Source: JBEKZD01 sp050013395 (GTDB lineage Bacteria > Verrucomicrobiota > Verrucomicrobiia > Palsa-1439). Taken from it: a DNA stretch of 7,634 bases. Shown here in pieces: positions 1-5,634 of the stretch. The DNA lies in contig JBEKFI010000142.1 in assembly GCA_050013395.1 (NCBI GenBank), positions 1 through 7,634 on the forward strand, read 5' to 3'. A model generated the notes under the pieces. That model saw only the letters and a program-made list of their open reading frames with translations, had not been told where the DNA came from and made no database searches. Position 1 is the first letter of the stretch. The number at the start of each line of letters is the position of its first letter. A program made the translations under genes and the position numbers.

Positions 1-767
1 ACGGCATCAACGACGCGCCGGCCTTGAAGGCCGCCGATGTGGGAATCTCGGTAGATAGCGCGGTGGACATCGCCAAGGAATCATCCGATATCATCCTGCT
101 GGAAAACAGCCTGCTGGTCCTGGAGCAGGGCGTGCTGGAAGGCCGGCGGGTGTTCGGCAACATTGTCAAATACATCAAGATGGCAGCCAGCTCGAACTTC
201 GGCAACATGTTCAGTGTCGTGGGGGCCAGCGCGTTCCTGCCTTTCCTGCCGATGCTGCCGATCCAGGTGCTGACCAACAACCTCCTGTACGACTTCTCGC
301 AGACCACCATCCCCACCGACGAGGTGGATGCGGACTGGCTGACTAAGCCGCGCCAGTGGACGATTGGCAAGATCCTGCGTTTTATTCTGTTTATCGGGCC
401 GATCAGCTCGATCTTCGATTACCTGACGTTCTTCATGATGCTGTACGTTTTCAACTGCTGGCACAACTCGGCCCTGTTCCACACCGGCTGGTTCGTGGAG
501 TCGCTCTTCACCCAGACGTTGATCATCCATGTCATTCGCACCAACAAGATCCCGTTCATCCAAAGCTGGGCCAGTTGGCCGCTCATCCTCACTTCCTTGA
601 TCATCGTCGCGGTCGGCGCCTGGCTGACGGTTTCGCCCCTGGCGAACACGCTCGGGTTCGTCCCGCTCCCGCCGCGGTACTGGCTGTATCTGGCCATCAT
701 GCTGCTGGGCTACGCGCTGCTGACACAGGTGGTGAAGACCTGGTTTATTCGCAGGTTTGGCGAATGA
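1..767 (+). CDS. mgtA: Mg2+-translocating P-type ATPase (MgtA/MgtB type), C-terminal part
   Basis: The 5' end of this gene lies outside the window. The first complete codons read GINDAPAL, the P-type ATPase hinge motif that closes the cytoplasmic P domain and helps bind catalytic Mg2+. The remaining ~250 residues are the membrane half: a region with SSNFGNMFSVVGAS, then LPIQVLTNNLLYDFSQ, GPISSIFDYLTF, GWFVESLFTQTLIIHVIRT and PFIQSWASWPL. These closely follow the pattern I know from enterobacterial MgtA/MgtB (type IIIB ATPases that import Mg2+ into the cytoplasm using ATP). About six hydrophobic segments are visible, as expected for TM5-TM10, and the protein ends naturally with RRFGE and TGA. 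MgtA and MgtB cannot be told apart from this part. The gene converges on the minus-strand restriction locus; no clear terminator follows it. Confidence 0.95.
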   Translation, partial: GINDAPALKAADVGISVDSAVDIAKESSDIILLENSLLVLEQGVLEGRRVFGNIVKYIKMAASSNFGNMFSVVGASAFLPFLPMLPIQVLTNNLLYDFSQTTIPTDEVDADWLTKPRQWTIGKILRFILFIGPISSIFDYLTFFMMLYVFNCWHNSALFHTGWFVESLFTQTLIIHVIRTNKIPFIQSWASWPLILTSLIIVAVGAWLTVSPLANTLGFVPLPPRYWLYLAIMLLGYALLTQVVKTWFIRRFGE

Positions 768-827
768 TGGTGGTGGGCGTGAGTGGCTTTGGTGCGGGCT
801 TCCTGCCGCCACCGCCGCCGCGAGAGG

Positions 828-1079
828 CTAGGTTTCGAAGCGAAGGGCGAGGTATTGCTGGATGTTCGGAGACCGGACGCCGCGCAAGCGGGATAACAAC
901 TCAGGAAATATCTTCGGCGCGGGAATGCCATCTTCGAGCACGCTGTCGCCAGCGACGACCGGACTTCTCAACACGTAATCCAAGACAGCGGCAGACCATT
1001 GTCGAGGCCGACCAAATCCGGCCGGCAGGTGCAGAGCGCGGCGGTGACACTGAACTGGCTGACCAGCAGGAAATCTTTG
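828..1079 (-). pseudogene. Coding relic, probable displaced C-terminal tail of the adjacent endonuclease gene
   Basis: There is no intact gene in the ~310 bases between the mgtA stop and the endonuclease stop, but the minus strand is coding-like. Just after the endonuclease stop, one frame (offset from the endonuclease) reads FDKDFLLVSQFSVTAAL and on to about GLDNGLPLSW. By my count about 24 of 28 codons there end in G or C. Further on, the endonuclease's own frame becomes coding-like (VLDYVLRSPVVAGD, then PKIFPELLSRLRGVRSPNIQ) and ends at a TAG at 828-830 after ALRFET. This suggests a former C-terminal extension of ~85 residues, now split over two frames, with a second shift somewhere around 970-990. 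It could instead be an unrelated broken gene or a sequence error. I do not recognise the peptide itself. Confidence 0.4.
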
Positions 1080-1973
1080 TCAAACGAACGAACCTCTCTG
1101 CAACGCTGCTGCCGGGTTATACCAAGCAGCGTCGATGAATGCCTGAATCTTCTGCGTGAATGTCCAAATCACCTCGGCATCAATTGGGCAACGCTCGTGC
1201 TGCTTGCGAACCTCGGCCAGCACCGAGCGTTTCTCGAAAGGTAACCGTTTCGCGTGGCGGAGCAGAAAGACGTTGTCAATCGCCGTCAATCGGCAATCTT
1301 CAGCCTCCATGTCGAGAAACTCGTTCAGGATGTAGTATTGCGAGTATGGACAGCCCTGTTTGAGCCGCGACGCTGTGCCTGCGGCCTCTTGAAACATGGT
1401 TTTGTCCAGATTCACTTTGGTCTCCGCCGCCAGCACTGCCAGAGACAACGAACCAGTGGTCGTTTTGTCCGCAGCGAAAGCCGGGTCTGGCGAAAATCGA
1501 TAATGAATCTCTTTTCCGATGATGAAGTCTTGGTCTTTCAACTTCAGCGCGATGACAGGGGCGTCGTTCAACGCGCGCAGCGCCGGCGGCGCGAACGACA
1601 ATGACATAAAGGCGGTGTTCGGCCCAACGGTCAGCGGGAAGTTGGGCAAGCCTGTCAAGATGGTCGGTTGTGTGAGATCAACGAGGAATTCCTCCAGCAC
1701 CGAGTTGTCCAGCTTGAGTTGCCCCTTCTGGCGCTTGATGAAGGCAGAGCCGCGGGCGGCAATCAGTTCGACCTCAAGAAAGTCTTTGTATTGGTTCAAC
1801 AGCCCCGTCATGGCGATGACGCGCGGCTTGCCAGTCCCGGCAGCGGCGGCGAGCCCCGCTTTCCATGCGCGGTATCGCTCCCGCGCCTCCTCCAGCAAAC
1901 GCACGTCTTCGTGCTCGCACTTTGGATTGCGGATGGCGGCTTCCAGTTTGTCGAGATGAGGAGTGTTGGGCAT
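1080..1973 (-). CDS. Type II restriction endonuclease, Bpu10I-like, PD-(D/E)XK fold
   Basis: This ~297-residue protein is the probable restriction half of the R-M pair and would cut DNA at sites not protected by the adjacent methyltransferase. The N-terminus (MPNTPHLDKLEAAIRNPK) and the block AETKVNLDKTMFQEAAGTAS match my memory of the Bpu10I endonuclease family. Here E184-T-K186 would be the ExK half of the PD-(D/E)XK active site, with D169 (in AADKTT) a candidate for the metal-binding aspartate. It is followed by SQYYILNEFLDM, which is usual after such a core. The ATG at 1973 lies 2 bp after the methyltransferase stop; a TTG at 1979 overlapping that stop is the alternative start. No good Shine-Dalgarno sequence is seen, so translation is probably coupled. 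The C-terminus ends abruptly (LQRGSFV) beside a CGAA tandem repeat and may be frameshift-truncated. The recognition sequence cannot be inferred. Confidence 0.72.
   Translation of the reverse strand: MPNTPHLDKLEAAIRNPKCEHEDVRLLEEARERYRAWKAGLAAAAGTGKPRVIAMTGLLNQYKDFLEVELIAARGSAFIKRQKGQLKLDNSVLEEFLVDLTQPTILTGLPNFPLTVGPNTAFMSLSFAPPALRALNDAPVIALKLKDQDFIIGKEIHYRFSPDPAFAADKTTTGSLSLAVLAAETKVNLDKTMFQEAAGTASRLKQGCPYSQYYILNEFLDMEAEDCRLTAIDNVFLLRHAKRLPFEKRSVLAEVRKQHERCPIDAEVIWTFTQKIQAFIDAAWYNPAAALQRGSFV
1085..1092. repeat. 4-bp tandem duplication (CGAA)2 at the end of the endonuclease gene
   Basis: The plus strand reads CGAACGAA (TTCGTTCG on the coding strand), two codons before the endonuclease stop. 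Removing one unit changes the minus-strand reading from GSFV-stop to GSFDKDFLLVSQF, joining the endonuclease to a long coding-like frame with high G+C at third positions. That makes this repeat the best candidate site of a slippage frameshift. Confidence 0.5.
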
Positions 1974-1975
1974 GG

Positions 1976-3166
1976 TCAAAGTTGCGGATTCCGCGTGAAC
2001 ACGGGCGATAATTCAATTGCATCCGAGCAAGCGATGGCATCGCGAACGTCATCTTGAACTTCTGCGCTGGCTGCGTGCTCCAATTCTTCCAGCAACGAAC
2101 GGGCGATTCGGCGGGCCGCACCGGGCGCAGGCTGTCCGTTAACCCGGCGGAACAGCAAAACGTCTTCGTAGATGGACGCACCGAAACGGTTTGTAAAGCA
2201 ACGCTCGAAGCTGCCCTCCTGATTGAACGCACCGAGGCTTGTCACAATGTCGGCAACCAGCCGCGAGTTCGGAATGGAGATGCCGCGCACGTTGGATTCG
2301 CGGCCCACCACGAGCACCAGTTGACCGCGTGACTTGAGGCTCAGGGCGAAGCTCTCCACGCACGCCTCCATGTCGAGCGCATACTGGATCACCGTCCGAA
2401 ACCGATTCCCGCGATTCTTCCGGTTCGAGCCAATCTCGCTAGCGGCGACATGCAGCAAGTCGAAGCCGAGAACTTCCAGAATGGCCCGATGGTTCTGGTG
2501 GTAGTTGAAGACGTTGATGTAGGGCGGACTCGTGACGATAAGTTCTGCCTCACCCCGCGCGTAGCGATGCACGAGTCGAGCATCGCAAAGCGAAGCTTCG
2601 ACCGCCGCAGCGGAATGGGGCAGCGCAAGCAGATGCCGCTTCATTCGGCCCACCGCTGTGAAAACCGCTTGGTTCAGATTCTGCAACCGGCATCCCTCGG
2701 CTTCGAACAACGCGAGCAACGCCAGCAACGTCTCAGTCTTGCTCTCCGCCTTGGAAAATACTTTGCGGCCCAAGTCCAGAAGGTTGGAAGCCCGCCCACG
2801 ATAATCTTCCACCGGATTGAACAACGGCAGGTCCACGAAATCCGAACTCGCTGCTCGGAATAGCTGCTCAACCCGATTTGCCAAAGCCATACGCTTGTCG
2901 TGCGACAGCTTGGAGAGCGTGAAGAACCGTGACATTGCGTAAGCCGCTGGATTGATTTCAAAGCCGTGCACAGCGCGATTCCTGGCCGCGCATTCCTGAA
3001 GCACCGTGCCGCTGCCGCAGAATGGGTCAATCACCAACCCCGTGCCCTCGTTGGCCTCGTCCAGAATATACTCGACGAACTCTGGCGTGAACTGCCCGCG
3101 CCAGCCGAAGATGTTACTCCGGCTCTTGCGAGCCACATCCAGTTTTTGGCGGTCGAGTGTTTTCAT
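1976..3166 (-). CDS. Site-specific DNA methyltransferase (amino-MTase, probably N4-cytosine or N6-adenine)
   Basis: This 396-residue protein transfers a methyl group from S-adenosylmethionine to an exocyclic amino group in DNA, protecting the host from the adjacent endonuclease. Motif I, DPFCGSGT (residues 47-54, AdoMet binding), is preceded by SNIFGWRGQFTPEFVEYIL, which resembles motif X. GFEINPAAY (68-76) is the motif II region, and TSPPY (212-216) is catalytic motif IV. The S-P-P-Y form is typical of N4-cytosine enzymes, although some adenine enzymes share it. The order motif I then IV is the alpha/gamma-like arrangement, with about 160 residues between the two that may hold an insertion or recognition elements. 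The start at 3166 gives the expected N-terminus; no strong Shine-Dalgarno sequence precedes it. The protein appears intact. No controller (C) gene is visible beside it. Confidence 0.9.
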   Translation of the reverse strand: MKTLDRQKLDVARKSRSNIFGWRGQFTPEFVEYILDEANEGTGLVIDPFCGSGTVLQECAARNRAVHGFEINPAAYAMSRFFTLSKLSHDKRMALANRVEQLFRAASSDFVDLPLFNPVEDYRGRASNLLDLGRKVFSKAESKTETLLALLALFEAEGCRLQNLNQAVFTAVGRMKRHLLALPHSAAAVEASLCDARLVHRYARGEAELIVTSPPYINVFNYHQNHRAILEVLGFDLLHVAASEIGSNRKNRGNRFRTVIQYALDMEACVESFALSLKSRGQLVLVVGRESNVRGISIPNSRLVADIVTSLGAFNQEGSFERCFTNRFGASIYEDVLLFRRVNGQPAPGAARRIARSLLEELEHAASAEVQDDVRDAIACSDAIELSPVFTRNPQL

Positions 3167-3182
3167 AGCGTTCGGAAAGCCA

Positions 3183-3365
3183 TCATGGTTTCCGCTCTTC
3201 GGCAGTCTTGCCGTAGGACTTTATCCAGTTAAAGCACGTAACAATAGCAGGAAATTCGGCGACAACATCCGCACTGCTCTTAGCGCGTAGCACTTCCTCT
3301 TGGGCAATGATTGCGTCTTCACCCTTGTCCGCTATCCCTATGAGCGTCTGACTGGTCGCATCCAT
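3183..3365 (-). CDS. Small hypothetical protein upstream of the methyltransferase
   Basis: This is a 60-residue ORF starting MDATSQTLIGIADKGEDA and ending GKTAEERKP. Its TGA lies 16 bp before the methyltransferase ATG, so it could be the first gene of the R-M operon. The composition is protein-like (acidic and helix-prone, with a NWIKSYG segment), but third-position G+C is lower than in the methyltransferase. I do not recognise the family. It has no visible helix-turn-helix, so I do not call it a controller protein. The start is uncertain: there is no Shine-Dalgarno sequence before the ATG at 3365, and the frame stays open upstream to 3503. It could equally be the 3' end of a decayed larger gene that includes the relic just upstream. 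Confidence 0.35.
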   Translation of the reverse strand: MDATSQTLIGIADKGEDAIIAQEEVLRAKSSADVVAEFPAIVTCFNWIKSYGKTAEERKP

Positions 3366-3540
3366 CGGTGCGGAGTATGCCAGCGCGAGCCGGCCGGGGC
3401 AAGCTCTCCTTCGGCGAACAAGGCCGCGATTCAATGCCGGCATTTCTGCCGGTACACCTGCGCCGACGCCCCGCCGTGCGGGGTGAACTTCAACTCCGGC
3501 CACGGCCTGCTTGACGCCCGGTTTGCGTTCGCTACATACT
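3366..3540 (-). pseudogene. Interrupted coding relic upstream of the R-M locus
   Basis: This is the gap between the small ORF and the RNB gene. On the minus strand one frame reads ANRASSRPWPELKFTPHGG and continues through ASAQVYRQKCRH to a TGA at 3431-3433. It resumes in the same frame as IAALFAEGELAPAGSRWHTP. Codons on both sides of the stop mostly end in G or C, as in real genes of this window. No start codon is evident and the frame ends at a TAG at 3338-3340. I read it as a decayed fragment of an unrecognised gene. The same third-position signal would also fit one plus-strand frame, whose translation is Cys-rich and less protein-like, so the strand is not certain. Confidence 0.3.
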
Positions 3541-3564
3541 CCCGTTCCAGAAATGGTGACCTAT

Positions 3565-5049
3565 ATGACGGACACAGACGACAGGCAACACCGCTCGATC
3601 CTGCAAAGAATTGCCCATCGGGCGATGCTTGAACGAGGACTTGTTCCAGATTTTCCGCTCCAGGCGCTCGCCGAGCTCGACGGAATCCACGGGCCAGCGA
3701 CGCGAGCTGAGGAATCGACGCGTGATCTCCGGAACCTTCTCTGGTGCTCCATCGACAACGATGATTCGCGTGATCTGGACCAGCTTACCGTTGCCGAATC
3801 CCGCCAAGGCGGGACCGACGGGGCCGCCAAGGTCCTGGTCGCCATTGCCGACGTTGACGCGGTCGTCAAGAAGCGATCGGCCCTTGACGATCATGCGCGG
3901 CAAAATACCACCTCGGTCTATACGGTTGCCGAGACGTTTCCGATGTTGCCCGAGAAACTCTCCACGGATCTTACCTCGCTCAACTATGAATCAGACCGAC
4001 TTGCCATTGTGATTGAAATGGTTCTCGCCGGGGATGGATCGCTTCAGAGTTCGGACCTTTATCAAGCGACGGTGCGTAATCGGGCCAAACTGGCCTACAA
4101 CAGCGTAGCTGGCTGGCTGGAGGGTAGCGGGCCGATGCCACAAGGGATCGGCACGGTCAGCGGTCTCGACGAGAACCTTCGACTCCAGGACCGCGTGGCC
4201 CAGAAACTGAAAGCACTCCGGCACCTCAACGGTGCGCTTGATCTCGAAACAATCGAAGCCCGTCCGGTCTTTGATGGAGATAAGCTCAAGGACCTGGCAG
4301 CCGAAACAAGGAACCGGGCCAAAGACATTATTGAGGACTTCATGATCGCCGCCAACGGCGTTACCGCACGATACCTCGCGTCGAAAAAGTTTCCGTCGCT
4401 GCGGCGCGTGGTCCGCGTCCCCAAACGCTGGGACCGGATCATCGAGCTTGCCGCGGAGCGGGGCACAACGTTGCCCAAGGAACCCGACGCAAAGGCTCTG
4501 GATCAATTTCTGGTAGCGGCGAAAGCCGCTGATCCTCTCCGCTTTCCCGATCTCTCTCTCAGCGTCATCAAACTCCTGGGCGCCGGTGAATACGTCGTCC
4601 AACTTCCGGGCGGAAGTGTCGCCGGGCACTTCGGTCTTGCGGTCAAGGACTATGCTCACTCCACCGCCCCGAACCGCCGATACCCCGATCTGATTACACA
4701 GCGGTTGCTAAAAGCAGCCGTGGCGGGAAGTTCCCTGCCCTACGAGAACGACGAATTGGAAGCGCTCGCCAAGCACTGCACCGAAGCGGAAGACGCAGCG
4801 AAAAAAGTTGAACGGCAGGTCACAAAATCCGCAGCAGCAATTCTGCTGGAAACAAGGATCGGGGAGCAGTTCGATGCCATCGTCACCGGCGCATCGGACA
4901 AAGGCACGTGGGTCCGGCTTCTGCATCCGCCCGTTGAAGGAAGACTGGAGAGCGGTTTTGAAGGCATGGACGTCGGCCACCGGCTCCGCGTGCAACTGGT
5001 CCGCACGGATGTGGAGCGCGGATATATCGACTTTAAGAGAGTGGTGTAA
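3565..5049 (+). CDS. RNB-domain ribonuclease (RNase II family, short form)
   Basis: This 494-residue protein is a likely cytoplasmic 3'-5' exoribonuclease. The RNB catalytic block is SIDNDDSRDLDQLTVAE (residues 62-78): D64, D70 and D72 match three of the four metal-binding aspartates of E. coli RNase II (D201, D207, D209), while the fourth (D210) is replaced by Q73. Other family marks are VAIADVDAVV (92-101), EDFMIAANGVTARYL (257-271, like the EEFMLLAN block) and HSTAPNRRYPDLITQRLL (365-382, like TSPIRRYxDL). The last ~65 residues resemble a reduced S1-like domain. The two N-terminal cold-shock domains of classical RNase II are absent; only ~55 residues precede the core, so it is not rnb or rnr proper. 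The ATG at 3565 is preferred; ATG 3553 and TTG 3511 are in frame, and none has a convincing Shine-Dalgarno sequence. Confidence 0.88.
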   Translation: MTDTDDRQHRSILQRIAHRAMLERGLVPDFPLQALAELDGIHGPATRAEESTRDLRNLLWCSIDNDDSRDLDQLTVAESRQGGTDGAAKVLVAIADVDAVVKKRSALDDHARQNTTSVYTVAETFPMLPEKLSTDLTSLNYESDRLAIVIEMVLAGDGSLQSSDLYQATVRNRAKLAYNSVAGWLEGSGPMPQGIGTVSGLDENLRLQDRVAQKLKALRHLNGALDLETIEARPVFDGDKLKDLAAETRNRAKDIIEDFMIAANGVTARYLASKKFPSLRRVVRVPKRWDRIIELAAERGTTLPKEPDAKALDQFLVAAKAADPLRFPDLSLSVIKLLGAGEYVVQLPGGSVAGHFGLAVKDYAHSTAPNRRYPDLITQRLLKAAVAGSSLPYENDELEALAKHCTEAEDAAKKVERQVTKSAAAILLETRIGEQFDAIVTGASDKGTWVRLLHPPVEGRLESGFEGMDVGHRLRVQLVRTDVERGYIDFKRVV

Positions 5050-5197
5050 GGAGAGGCGGATTGCAGAATGACGAAGGAACCATCCATGAAACCAGCTAAC
5101 CCTACCTTCCAGAACACCCGCCGGTTCACCGGCCGAATGCGACGGGGCGGGTTTTACCCCATAGCCAACGGGTCGCGACTGTCTGATATTGAGCGTG

Positions 5198-5623
5198 ATG
5201 AACAGCCAGTTGAACACGCTCGCGCGGCGCTATCAGGCGGCGTTGCAAAAGCACCTGCAGCAGGGCCCGGGGGCCAGCCTGCAAGCAGCGCTGAGACTGG
5301 GACGCCAGGCTACGGCCCTAGATCTGGAGACGCTGGACCTGGCCCGGATTCACGAGCAGGCGTTGATTGCCTTGGTGTTGCCGAGCTACTCCGCCAGAAC
5401 CCGGGAGGCAATGGTCCGGCGGGCGGAGACCTTTTTTGTTGAGGTAATCAGACCGATCGAGCAAACTCACCGTGCCATCTGGGAGACCAACGTCCACTTG
5501 AATCAAGTGAACCAGACGCTGCGCGAGCGGGTCGAGATGGTCCGTGGCAACTTTGCTGTCGTGTCCGCCCCGGGCCAAGGCACCACCATCCGCGCCCAGA
5601 TTCCATTCCACAACGGAGCCTGA
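5198..5623 (+). CDS. Internally deleted sensor histidine kinase: N-terminal domain joined to the kinase C-terminal tip
   Basis: The ORF is 141 residues long. Residues 1-108 (MNSQLNTLARRYQAALQKHL, then DLARIHEQALIALVLPSYS, RRAETFFVEVIRPIEQTHRA and NVHLNQVNQTL) look like the RsbU-N-like helical domain found at the start of some NarX-type kinases. Residues 109-141 (RERVEMVRGNFAVVSAPGQG, then TTIRAQIPF) match the last strand-helix-strand of a HATPase domain, which normally follows the G2 box as GMRERVxxxGG. HisKA_3, the phospho-accepting His, the N box and the DxGxG box are all missing, so the product cannot be a kinase. The join is in frame at about 5519-5540. The ATG at 5198 is preferred over the TTG at 5189. 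The next kinase starts 11 bp after the stop. It may be a relic, or an expressed N-terminal partner domain. Confidence 0.75.
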   Translation: MNSQLNTLARRYQAALQKHLQQGPGASLQAALRLGRQATALDLETLDLARIHEQALIALVLPSYSARTREAMVRRAETFFVEVIRPIEQTHRAIWETNVHLNQVNQTLRERVEMVRGNFAVVSAPGQGTTIRAQIPFHNGA

Positions 5624-5630
5624 GGGAGGA
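5624..5630 (+). promoter_or_regulatory. Strong ribosome binding site of the sensor kinase
   Basis: GGGAGGA lies 4 bp before the ATG at 5635 and directly after the stop of the kinase relic. It fixes the kinase start and is the clearest Shine-Dalgarno sequence in the window. Confidence 0.75.
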
Positions 5631-5634
5631 CTTC

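Noticed and set aside
81..812. Long minus-strand ORF of 243 codons opposite mgtA
   Set aside because: It is a shadow: Arg-, Gln- and Pro-rich translation with no domain, fully opposite a well-matched transporter.
1080..1082. TGA readthrough or selenocysteine decoding of the endonuclease stop, since the same frame stays open for 83 more codons to 828
   Set aside because: Codons right after the TGA have low third-position G+C and an unconvincing peptide, while the frame offset by the CGAA repeat looks coding. No SECIS-like structure is evident.
3991..4659. Minus-strand ORF of 222 codons opposite the RNB gene
   Set aside because: It lies entirely opposite conserved RNB motifs and shows no recognisable protein features.
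5120..5133. Inverted repeat GCCGG-TTCA-CCGGC as an intrinsic terminator after the RNB gene
   Set aside because: The stem is only 5 bp and no T-run follows. It also lies inside the possible leader ORF.
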